A stretch of DNA of 64,000 nt from Xestospongia bergquistia (taxonomy: Eukaryota; Porifera; Demospongiae; Haplosclerida; Petrosiidae), in contig OZ014413.1 in assembly GCA_963965975.1 (NCBI GenBank), forward strand, positions 1,242,501-1,306,500. The letters run 5' to 3'. A model generated the notes under the pieces. The model ran no database searches. It was given only the letters and a program-made list of their open reading frames with translations, and had not been told where the DNA came from. Made by a program: the position numbers and the translations under genes. Positions 12,853 to 22,872 of the stretch are shown here, piece by piece. Each line of letters starts with the position of its first letter. Position 1 is the stretch's first letter.

Positions 12853-13518
12853 TCAGTTCATGTTCGGTATGCCAGCCTGGTTACACACAAACACCTGAGG
12901 CCAGTTGGAATCAGTGAAACTCTGTACATTCTGCCTCCATGCACAAGTTGGCTTACAACAGTTCATTGTTGTGGTTGTTCGACCTTGATTTTCCAACTTT
13001 AAGTTTATTTGTGCACTAGTTAATGCATAATCATCTTTTGACTTGATTCCTGTTACCTGATAGAGTGATTTAGGACACTCTACCTGCTTGAAGTTTATTT
13101 GAAAGTTTTGGTGGTAGTGTTGCTCTAATTCTACCTTATAACTATAGACCATGCAGTGTTTGCTCAGCAAAGGTACGATTTTATGATGCCTTATTCACAA
13201 GTGCATCACAACCATTGGGATCAAGTACACCACCACCATAGCAGTTTCCATTTGGTGTCCATGCATGGAAGTCACCTGAGTACTATGGAGCATTGCAGTG
13301 ATCACCACTACAAACTTGACCAGATTTGCAATCAGAAGAACAAGCATCATAGATTCCAAACCCACCTGCTCCAATGAGAATATCAAATTGTCCACTAGAG
13401 ACATCAGAGCCAGTATTTACAGCCTGAACTATATACTTCGGTTTAGGGGGATAAGTACCACCACTAGTAATTTCCAGCTGAAAGCACTTTCCACAATCTG
13501 ATTGCTGTCCAATTCCTT
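12853..13518 (-). pseudogene. GH45-type endoglucanase pseudogene (5' truncated)
   Basis: Closely matches the intact GH45 gene at 20202-21143 from the C-terminal NQAGIPNMN back to the GQQSDCGKCFQLEITSG region. The match stops abruptly at about 13518, so the signal peptide and first 95 or so residues are missing. Further lesions: an in-frame stop where the intact gene reads APQYSGDF, another stop in the NKATQN segment, and a short indel near VYGCKA. The C-terminal part, including DCCKPTCAW, stays readable for over 100 codons. Left member of the 6.7-kb duplication; almost certainly non-functional. Confidence 0.85.
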
Positions 13519-13849
13519 ATTGAAATATGATGTGTGTTTAAAGCACAGACCATATTTCAACTTTCTCAATATATAAGCATGTAAACAACTAAACAACGTA
13601 AGTATGGCTTTTCTTTCTTTGTGATTTAGTATTGTCTTGACTTGTTCTTCAAAACAAAAAGCTAACATTCTACAAATAAAGATATTTATGATCAATTATA
13701 TTCCAAATTCTGCTAGCTAATGAGAGGCTATTTTCAAATTTTTGATCTAAAATATAACGACTCATGCCATTACATGGATATTCTAACAAAATGCATTATC
13801 ATTACCACATAATGGCAATGTTATGACGACAATAAACATGTATACGAGA
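13519..13849. other. Sequence between GH45 pseudogene and phosphatase remnant
   Basis: A+T-rich DNA beyond the point where the GH45 homology ends. A short open frame on the - strand crosses it but resembles nothing else here. No feature supported. Confidence 0.5.
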
Positions 13850-13975
13850 GTCTGTGAAATTATATACATATTTAAATATGGAAAGCTATAATGAAGTCAT
13901 ATGTAATAGCACGAGTAGTCAAGTATAAGGTATAAGGATTACAAATGAAACATTCTCATAAATAATAACTGAATC
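13850..13975 (-). pseudogene. Remnant of the 3' end of an SHP-like phosphatase gene
   Basis: Resembles the end and 3' flank of the phosphatase genes (compare 22800-22920): the C-terminal tail sequence reading YENVS survives on the - strand near 13950, followed by the conserved flank with aggaagctataat-like sequence. The rest of the phosphatase is absent. It shows that GH45 and phosphatase genes were once neighbours here as in the later modules. Confidence 0.55.
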
Positions 13976-14117
13976 AATAAATATTATATACTGAATTAAT
14001 TGAGGGTTTAGCCACTTTGATAAATTTATGTACATCTGGTCAGTTTTTAACTATCACTTTTTTTAAAATTTGTTTTCACTATAAAACATGTATTGATATA
14101 ATGTAAATATTATAAAT

Positions 14118-14268
14118 CAGATAACAAAATCTCGAGTTAGAGTGGCCGAAAAAAATTATTGAATATGATTCATTGAACTCATCTGATGGAGCAGGAATTA
14201 ATGAATATATATCATTTACTTGTATGGACACATTTAGTACATTCTGGGAGTGGTTATCACCAACCTAA
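14118..14268 (+). pseudogene. Orphan copy of the last exon of the SH3 adaptor gene
   Basis: Matches the final exon of SH3 copy 2 (7368-7516) almost base for base, from the ELEW segment to the TAA at 14266-14268, and its 3' flank continues to about 14420. No other SH3 exon precedes it. The 6.7-kb duplication evidently began inside that exon and carried it along. Confidence 0.9.
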
Positions 14269-14726
14269 TTAATAGTGAAAATGTCATTTTTATGCAGTCC
14301 TCCAAGTGTACTACTATCATTGTTCAATACTAGTCACTATACTCTGTATTTTTAAAATTTGGAGTGAATTGATTGAAGAATGGTTTTAGCCACTTTGATA
14401 AATTATTGTACATCTAGTTGGTTTTTAACTATAGTTTTATAAAAACTTGGTTTCTGCTGCGTTACAAGTAAGATATACACAAAAACTAAATACCATGAAA
14501 TCAGATAATGTAAATATAAAAGTTAAAATAAATAAAGAAAATATTTTGTCTTATTTTCATATATAAATGAGGGTGGAACATAATATATAAACTAATATAA
14601 TATGTAACAGCGGGTAGCAGTAAATAAAAAAGGAGCTTAAAGTCAAAAAGATACAATATATATGATCAAGGAAAGTTAGCATTGATTAAAAAAATACAAT
14701 GCAAGAATAACAATCTCCTGACCTGC

Positions 14727-15849
14727 TCACCCTTGTACTTTAAAAATGCTAGATATACCACTATAAGAGTGTACTCCATCGTGTTTGTAGTATCCAAAAT
14801 GTCTGATACGATAGTTTCCAGCAGGAGTACCTGGAGGAATAGTCCATTCTATGGTGATGTCACTAGTACAACCTCTCAAAAATTCATCAATGATACATAC
14901 TAAATCATTGTGTTCATATTTCCAATAAAACCTATAAGATGATACAAGAATTACCTCATTAATAATACACTGGTTTTGCCCATACCTTGTTTCAAAGGAG
15001 GCATCATTACATATGGTATTCCATTGTCCATCATTGTTCTGTTGTTCAACAGTCAAAAATGTAGATTCAGTCTGTTTAAAATAGTAATATATAGTATGAT
15101 GTCATTGCTGAATGTTACTATTAATAAATTTAACATACCATCCTATTATTGCGTGGATTACCAGAATAGAACTGGACTGTAACTGTGTCATTCTAAAAGG
15201 TAATACATTAGTACCTCATCTCACTGTCTGTACATCAATAATATCTATTTGTCAATTTAATTTGTTAATCCATTCCTATAATACTAGTTCATTTCTTTAA
15301 CAAACTTACCACATTATAAGTACTTTTCACATCACTCTTAACATCACCAAAATTCTTGCCTCTTGGAGCAGCATCCTTCAATACAGGTAACTGAAATGAT
15401 AGTTGTTTTCCAGAGTAGTCAGGAACAGTGACATTAGACTTAATAGTTTCATTCTATAAAGAGAAAACTCATTAAGGAGATAAGATGGAGATAAAAAGTG
15501 TACTTTGGCTAAAGCAGCTGCTAGTCTATCAAACTCTTGTATATAAGCTTCCAATGTATGTGGACCAAAAATTGTGGAAGCAGCTTCATAACGTTGTTGC
15601 TAAATAATTTAAACATAAGAGAATAAGTTAATAAATGAAGTCTTAGAAAATAGAGATCTACAATAGATCCTATTCACCTGGTACTCTTCGTAAGTTGCAA
15701 TATAATCAGAGTATGTGTTTGATAGACCAGCAATAACTGGTATAGCACCAACAAATGCATTATCATTTAATGTCTACAATAATAGAAGAGATTAATAAGT
15801 TATTAATGAACTACATGTAAGTGGATGTCAATGAAAACAATAAAGGGAA

Positions 15850-15885
<36 letters not shown>

Positions 15886-16643
15886 TGATAAAATGACTCA
15901 TTGTATTTCATGATGTATGCTGATCACAGATTACTAACTTGTTTGACGGCATTTCTAAGTCGTCTACCAGACATAGTAGTAAATTCCCCTGGTACAGCTA
16001 TAATCACTAACTGACCAACTGTAAGAATTTGTAATGGCACTATTTTAGGTGCCCACGGATAAGGAACATCCATATCTCCTAATAATAAGATACATTAATA
16101 AAGATAATAATTATATTGATTAATAACAGCCTCATTCTAAGAATATGCAAGACCATTTATCAGCAAAGATTGCTAGGAAATTTACAAGTACTACTGCAGT
16201 AACACTATCGCAAAAAGCAACAATTGAGTAACTTATCAACATAATTGATAATGCTTCACATATCAATGGTAACGTTATTGTTAATATAGTAACTATTGGT
16301 AACTACTCTCATATCTACTATGTACCTGTATCAAGGAGGATAGGTTTAGGATGATGACAACACTTCTGTTCATGAGAGGGATCATGTAATAAATGACCGA
16401 CAAAGTCCCAGAATTTATTTCCTGTGGTGTCATCTGTAACACATAGATCATATATAATTTTGTGTATAGTGTAATATAATACTGTATTGATTTTATATTA
16501 AGAGGTATGTAATAGTTGGTATATACTTTGTCTGAAGCTAAATGCTCCAGGACCATCAATAGTACCAGCTGCAAAACTGTCACCCATTGCTGGTGTGCAT
16601 GTTTGTACCTGTATAAAAACAAGTGATAATATGTCCATCTCAC

Positions 16644-16684
<41 letters not shown>

Positions 16685-18044
16685 CTCTCTCTCTCTCTCT
16701 TACTTTTTTTCCATTGATATCCACTTCTATCTTGGAAAAATCCTCAAATACATGTATATATTGAATAGGTCCAACGATTTCCTCTTCAGCACTGTCATAT
16801 AATTCCTATAATATAGTATGTGTTTATATAATTGTGTAATATGAGCCTAAATTATAGTAGGAGCTTAAGAGAAGGTTATATTCCAATAAGTGCTTATTTG
16901 CATTACTAGGTGCTAATATAAAGTAGGAGCTTATATTCGAGTATGTGTTTATCTAAGGTAGAGGAACAACTAGATGCTAATATAAAGTAGGAGCTTATAT
17001 TCCAGTATGTGTTTATTTAAGGTAGAGGAACAACTAGATGCTACATAAAGTAGGAGCTTATATAATAGAGCATAGATTAGAAAATAAATAAATATTATGA
17101 TGACATCCTTAAGAAATCTCTAAATATTTTATACCATCTACAATTATTATAACAAGATACTGAAGATAGTAACTTGTTATAATAAAGTCTTACTTTTCCT
17201 TTATTGAATTGTCTTTCTCCAATAATACGTGTACTATCAAACATATCTTTACCAGGACCAAATGCAATACAATCTTCATTCTAATAAAAAGAACACAATA
17301 AAGTGACTTAAATTAATTATATGAATAAGTACTTCTCAAAAAGTATTTATTCTATCTATCTATATGAAATTACCCAAGCATCCACAAATATTTTAATTGA
17401 CCCATCATGTGATACACTGAAGTCATACAATGATCTGTCATCATATGCGAATGTTACCTGACAGCTGGTAATTAAGTTAAGAAGTACATTCACTTAACAA
17501 GTCAATATAAGGACAATGCTCCTATGTTCTATCATTTTAAATGTGTAAAGTGATCATACCAAATACCAAGACAATAAGACACTAATGTACTAACTGTTAT
17601 ATTAACTCTATTACAATCATAGTGTATTATGACACATACTCACTTCATCATATCATGACAAAAGGTACAGTATAATACACAAAATATGACTCACCCTTCC
17701 ATTACAAGTTGATGAGATATTATCACATGGTTTACCAGTATGCTGACAACACGGTCCTTTAATGTTAGGAGAGACATCACCCTCGTTACTTTGAGCATAA
17801 GCAGCAACAAACTTGCTCTAATGAGAACAAAAAAATGTGGTATATCTCATGTATATCATGTGACCTCATGGCTAAGAAAGAAACAAATAACTATTTATTA
17901 ACATACATGTCCTGGTAATGATTGTGGATCCATTGCCTTCTCATGTAATAAAGATGCATATCCTTTATTATCTCCACTAATTAATACATTAGTATTGTTC
18001 ATACTAGTACAGTGAACAGCAAACCAACTAATATAACAAATATA

Positions 18045-18075
<31 letters not shown>

Positions 18076-18218
18076 TATAGTATGATATGTACCTGATAAG
18101 TCCCATGTCATTACCAGAACTATCAACAAACTTGAGAACTGTCATATTTTTGTCAGTATCATATTCATAACTATAAATGAAAGGTTGAATAGATGAATGG
18201 TATGATGAATAGAGTATG

Positions 18219-18258
<40 letters not shown>

Positions 18259-19458
18259 CTCACTCCTTAGCATCAGGATTCAAAGGATAAGCAGTAGGAC
18301 TACGATTAATACTAGCATTAAGTAACTGTCCAATATTGACCATTAGCTTTCCAGGTTTCATATCGTCATGAGCTCTGGAAATACTACCAACAATGCCTAT
18401 AATAAGAGAGATAGTTACATATAGAGGTAAATGACAATAATGAGTTCATAAGATATTACTAAAAATAAAAAAAATTGACAATAGTTATCTACACAGATAC
18501 AGACTAACCAACCAGTATATATGTATGTTGTTAGGTTTGTAATTTCTTACCATCCACTAATGAGTCTAGTGTTTCCTGTACAAATCCTAATGATGTCACT
18601 TCATAGAGAAGATATTGAAAATAACCAGCTGGTCCAGAGTGTGTATGTGTACCAGAGATACACACATTATCATTAGTATAAAGGTCACCATACTTGGTTT
18701 TAAGCTGTTCAATTACCTAAGAAGAAATGAACTAGTATGTATTACATTTAAAATAATTTTTCAGTAATCTATAAATGTATTACTTACCTAGATTATCATA
18801 TAGGAGCTAGGAAAGATTATAATGCTGAATTATCAATGTAGTAAGTACTGATGTTTAATAGTCTAGAACTTAGAAATGGTAACTATCATAGGTAAGTATG
18901 GTAACTAGTCTAGAAAATACTAATGGTAGCTATCCTAGTTCACTGTGATAAGTACTGATCTTCACCAGTCTAGCACTTACTAATGGTAGCTATTTTTAGT
19001 CACTGTGGTATGTACTGATATTTATTAGTCAAGAACTTATCTAATCCTAGATCACTGTTGTAAGTACTTACTTTCATTTTCATAATTTGTGTTCCCATAC
19101 AGGCATCAATACTAACAAAGACAACACGAGTTTGAGGATTTTTCAAGTCAGCAATAATGTAAGCTCGGCTGTACTGACGAAAATGGATGCCACGAGCAAT
19201 TTGTTTAGGATTAGCCATTCCCATCTATAATAATAGAATTTAAAATATAAATAACTCCGTCATCTATCTATCATTTGTTCATAATAGAATTTGTCGTGTC
19301 TATTATCAGTGGATTATCAGTCCAAACAGAACACTAACCATTTCTATTTGTACAGCTGGTCCAGTAATATCATACCGACCTACACCCAGTAGATAGTCTC
19401 CTAGAACGCAACTACAGAGAATAATAAGAACATATAGTGAAGCAAAAGGCATCGCCAT
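14727..19458 (-). CDS. ASAH2-like: Neutral ceramidase, copy 2
   Basis: Same reaction and exon plan as copy 1. Exon 1 is 19339-19458 (start at 19458, signal peptide MAMPFASLYVLIILCSCVLG), exon 2 19072-19224, and the stop is at 14727. Introns are largely alignable, so the duplication is recent. GTHTHSGPAGY, GDVSPN and TRFYW are kept and I see no stop or frameshift. Differences from copy 1: a changed stretch in exon 13 (LNDNAFVGAIPV against LVGGFLDDLIPV), a KCCHHP segment for KACQHP, and a 54-base instead of 63-base last intron. The intron after exon 7 holds an intact candidate cassette exon (17374-17457). The two copies could differ in expression or substrate preference, but nothing here decides that. 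Confidence 0.9.
15852..15884. repeat. GA microsatellite in ceramidase copy 2 intron
   Basis: (GA)n tract matching the one at 9090-9123 in copy 1. Confidence 0.9.
16643..16700. repeat. Compound TC / AC / TC microsatellite
   Basis: (TC)n, then (AC)n, then (TC)n beside exon 9 of ceramidase copy 2. Copy 1 has only the (TC)n part at 9711-9730, so the AC block arose after duplication. Confidence 0.9.
17374..17457 (-). other. Candidate cassette exon in ceramidase copy 2
   Basis: On the - strand, a cag acceptor is followed by 84 bases (28 codons) without a stop and then a GTAATT donor. It reads VTFAYDDRSLYDF at the start and KIFVDAW at the end. Exons 7 and 8 both meet in phase 0, so inclusion keeps frame. 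The equivalent in copy 1 (about 10330-10395) is shortened and contains stops. Ordinary ceramidases have no insert here. Confidence 0.45.
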
Positions 19459-19549
19459 TTCTTTGATCTGGCTTTGAAGGTATGTCTATAAATGTGATCA
19501 ATTAATTGCCACACCTACTGAATGTAACATGTAATATTTAATAAAAAAA

Positions 19550-20012
19550 TATTTAGTTTATAGTTAAAAAAGACAAAACACCAAAAGAATGATGAGAATA
19601 GATGAAAAAAAAAGTTAAAAAAAGGACAAAACTCCAGGCTAGGGGAATCAAGGCATACATCCACGCAATTGCAGATCGTGAACTTGTCCTACACATTCCC
19701 GTCGCAAGGAGCCGATAACACTAGAACCGGTGGCCAGCCGATCCCCGACTTCGACCCTTCGAGGTGTTGGCCAGACACCAAGTCGGATACTCCATCGTGG
19801 CTATCTGGTGTCAACCGGTGTAACAAACACAGGTCACTCGGAACCACGTGGTGTCAATTATAAATATGGGTGTGGTTTTGCAACTTTTCGGTTGAAACGC
19901 CCACGCACTTCCGGTACACTCCTTGTCTATGAACAGTATAGCTTGCAGCATAGGGGTAGGAAAGGGGGGGGGGGGCAGGGGGGGTTGAAGCCCCCAACTT
20001 CAAATCAGGGAT
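19550..20012. mobile_element. G+C-rich insert of unknown nature
   Basis: The spacer between ceramidase copy 2 and GH45 carries about 450 bases missing from the matching spacer at 12.5 kb. Its core (19625-20012) is clearly richer in G+C than everything around it and ends in long G runs (19964-19975, 19978-19984) followed by gttgaagccccc, which can fold back on the G run. No convincing open frame, tRNA promoter box or terminal repeat was found. It could be a non-autonomous element, a transferred fragment or a low-copy repeat. Confidence 0.5.
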
Positions 20013-20201
20013 AATGGTTGAATGTTGACTGAATATATTTAATGTATTAATGTATCATTAAATCATATAAATTAATTTATTCTAGTTGATTACTCACTAC
20101 TACCATTTCTCTGGTAATCATATACATTTATAAAGCAAAGTAAAATATAATCAATATAAGTAAACCAATTGTTCATTACAACAAGAAAATATGCACTCAG
20201 T

Positions 20202-21143
20202 TCAGTTCATGTTCGGTATGCCAGCCTGGTTACACACAAACACCTGAGGCCAGTTGGAATCAGTGAAACTTTGTACATTCTGCCTCCATGCACAAGTTGG
20301 CTTACAACAGTCCATTGTTGTGGTTGTTCGACCTTGATTTTCCAACTTCAAGTCTATGTGTGGACTAGTTAATAAATAATCATCTTTTGACTTGATTCCT
20401 GTTACTTGGTAGAGTGATTTAGGACACTGTACCTGCTTGAAGTTTACTTGAAAGTTTTGGTGGTAGTGTTGCTCCAATGCTGCTTTACAACCATAGACCA
20501 GTGTTTGCTCAGCAAAGGTACGATTTTGTGTTGCCTTATTCACAAGTGCATCACAACCATTGGGATCAAGTACGCCACCTCCATAGCAGTTTCCATTTGG
20601 TGTCCATGCATGGAAGTCACCTGAGTACTGTGGAGCATTGCAGTGACCACCGCTACAAACTTGACCAGATTTGCAATCAGATGAACAAGCATCATAGATT
20701 CCAAACCCACCTGCTCCAATGAGAATATCAAATTGTCCACTAGAGACATCAGAGCCAGTATTTACAGCCTGAATTATATACTTTGGTTTAGGGGGATAAG
20801 TACCACCACCAGTAATTTCCAGCTGAAAGCACTTTCCACAATCTGATTGCTGTCCAATTCCTGCTACACCATACACTGCCCAGTCATTTCCATCCATTTT
20901 AGCAGCATTTTGCAAGTCAGGAGAGAGAAGCATCAGATGGGGACATGACCAGGAAATCTTAGGGTCCCCTCCACCACCACAAGCACTCTCACCATTGTAG
21001 TCAGCATTTGTTGAAGTGCTTGGAGGACCATATGACAGATAGGATGAGTTAGAATTAGGCCATCTCCAGAGTGACGGTGGCATTTGTTGAGCATTTGCAC
21101 AGAGTACTAGTGCATATGCAAAGACAGAGACTGCATATAACAT
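20202..21143 (-). CDS. Secreted GH45-type endoglucanase with circularly permuted order
   Basis: Single exon, 313 aa; the ATG at 21143 opens a signal peptide (LYAVSVFAYALVLCANA). Expected role: extracellular hydrolysis of beta-1,4-glucan. GH45 marks in order: a Cys-rich segment (ACGGG, then WSCPH) aligning after the usual first strand; DWAVYGVAGIG and CGKCFQLEITGG (about 87-112); VNTGSDVSSGQFDILIGAGG (about 127-146), matching the region of the catalytic acid, with D139 as acid and D132 as the assisting Asp; VQCPKSLYQVTG (about 236-247); and at the very C-terminus GRTTTTMDCCKPTCAW (D278), which matches the N-terminal TRYWDCCKPSC strand carrying the catalytic base in fungal GH45. The motif order is therefore B-C-A, not A-B-C. 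His of the NHFD motif is replaced (GQFD). Fragments of the same gene lie at 12.9, 22.2, 25.5 and 38.8 kb. Expansins share the barrel fold but lack DCCKP. Confidence 0.85.
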   Translation of the reverse strand: MLYAVSVFAYALVLCANAQQMPPSLWRWPNSNSSYLSYGPPSTSTNADYNGESACGGGGDPKISWSCPHLMLLSPDLQNAAKMDGNDWAVYGVAGIGQQSDCGKCFQLEITGGGTYPPKPKYIIQAVNTGSDVSSGQFDILIGAGGFGIYDACSSDCKSGQVCSGGHCNAPQYSGDFHAWTPNGNCYGGGVLDPNGCDALVNKATQNRTFAEQTLVYGCKAALEQHYHQNFQVNFKQVQCPKSLYQVTGIKSKDDYLLTSPHIDLKLENQGRTTTTMDCCKPTCAWRQNVQSFTDSNWPQVFVCNQAGIPNMN

Positions 21144-21833
21144 CTTGAGACTTTTCTGTAGATGTAATGTGATGAGTTGAGTAGAACATGCTTAGCTAGG
21201 ATTTAAATTCTCTTCAAAAGCAATGTGTGCACAAGAATAATGCCATAAAAGCACACCATGTGAGTAAAGACATTTTGCAACATGTGAGTCTAGTTAACAA
21301 AACTATTTACCATATATGGATTTATCAGTGTACATTGATGAATTCAACAGTTAAGAAGAATAACCTGGTGTATCTATATATGGTAATAAAGAACACACAT
21401 ACCTGAATTCATGTGTTGCATAATGGACAATTGTGTACAAAAGTATTACTCTTACATATGTAATATTATAAGCTAATGAGATAATAGTTTAGCAGTAGAG
21501 AACTTATTAAACAATCCGACATGGAAATTAAAATAACAAGATAACCTGCTGAGCTAATTACTCTTATTAAACTAATTTGATATTAATAATTTATTTTTAA
21601 GGTTGTATTTTTAAATTATACAATACCTGTTGACTAAGTCTATAACAATATACTCTAGTTCAATTACTTTCAATATTTTATGTGAGGGTTCCTTATTAAT
21701 AAACTGGGATAGTCTGTATAACATCACTGTACATGAATGGATTGCAAACAGTATTTAGATCCATGGCAAACATTACGTTTCCTTCACCTCCCCTCTGGAT
21801 ACTACCCTCCTCTCTCTCCCTCTCTCTCTAAGA
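21144..21833. other. Upstream region of GH45, start of the repeated module
   Basis: 5' flank of GH45. A stretch from about 21240 (caccatgtgagtaaag) through 21700 is repeated at about 24535-25010, and its latter half again at 38115-38350. It contains no open frame. It marks the left edge of the SH3-remnant / GH45-fragment / phosphatase module. Confidence 0.65.
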
Positions 21834-22008
21834 GGTGATGTTAGCCTCAAATTAAATGTGCATAGGTACTAATCATTTTTAGAGAAAGGAAGATAAAGTA
21901 AGCCCGACAATTAAGAAATGGAGAGATCATAAATCACAAATTATTATGATTTTGTAGGACCTAACATTTATTGTAGGGGAGTGTATTATTATCATAAGAC
22001 CCACAGAG
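21834..22008 (+). pseudogene. Decayed SH3-gene exons 2 and 3 (module copy 1)
   Basis: 21834-21898 and 21958-22008 match exons 2 (3637-3702) and 3 (3763-3813) of SH3 copy 2, including the intron between and the flanking gtatgatcaacaa. In-frame stops interrupt the first piece. No other SH3 exon is nearby. Confidence 0.8.
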
Positions 22009-22164
22009 GTATGATCAACAACACTCTGGTATATTATGAGTACTGTACATAGTGTTAGTTAGAAAAACACCTTGTAAATATGATAAATAGCCATAAATAG
22101 TAAATGTAATATATGATATTAATTTATTTACAATGTCACAATTAAGTAAACAATTATATTAACC

Positions 22165-22600
22165 ATGTAGTAGAAGTTGGTTTGCAGCAGTCCATTGCTA
22201 TGGTTGTTTGACATTGATTTTCAAACTTTAAGTTTATTTGTGTACTAGTTAATACAAAATCATCTTTTGACTTGATTCTTGTCACCTGATAGAGTGATTT
22301 AGGGCACTGTACCTGCTAAAAGTTTATTTGATAGTTGTGGTGTAGTATTGGTGTAATGCTGTCTTAAAAACGGTAGACCAGGGTTTGCTCAGTGAAGGTA
22401 TGATTTTGTGTTGCCTTATTCACAAGTGCATCACAACCACTGGGTTCAAGTATGCCACCACCATAGCAGTTTCCATTTGGTGTCCATGCATGGAAGTCAC
22501 CTGAGTAGTGTGGAGCATTGCAGTGACCATCACTATAAACTTGACCAGATTTACAGTCAGATGAACAAGCTAGATTCCAAATCTACCAGCTCCAATTCAA
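22165..22600 (-). pseudogene. GH45 core fragment (module copy 1)
   Basis: Reads on the - strand through the middle of the GH45 gene, from near the ILIGAG region to just past DCCKPT, where homology stops at the same base as in the fragments at 25.45 and 38.8 kb. Frameshifts and stops are present; signal peptide, N-terminal Cys segment and C-terminal tail are missing. Non-functional. Confidence 0.8.
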
Positions 22601-22872
22601 ATGTCAACAACAACTAGCAAAAAAATCAACTTAAATATAAAAAAAGGCCAATTCAAATGTCAATAAAGATACATACAAGAAGGGCATAATTAAATATCAA
22701 AAACATTGATACTGAAGAACTGATAGCAAGTAATTAACACAATATAAATATATTAATAGAATTAACACTAGTTAACAAGTCTATACTTTATTTACCACAC
22801 ATTTGTAAATTTAGGAAGCTATAATAAGACATTTGCAATAGTATGAGTAGTTAAAAATAAATAAAGGATCAA

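Noticed and set aside
19669-20014. Short open frames in the G+C-rich insert
   Set aside because: Overlapping short frames in high-G+C DNA, with no domain or signal and no splice-consistent extension.
20202-21143. Expansin as an alternative identity for the GH45 gene
   Set aside because: Expansins share the double-psi barrel, but DCCKPTCAW, VQCPxxLYxVTG and the catalytic Asp pair fit GH45 better, and there is no expansin C-terminal domain.
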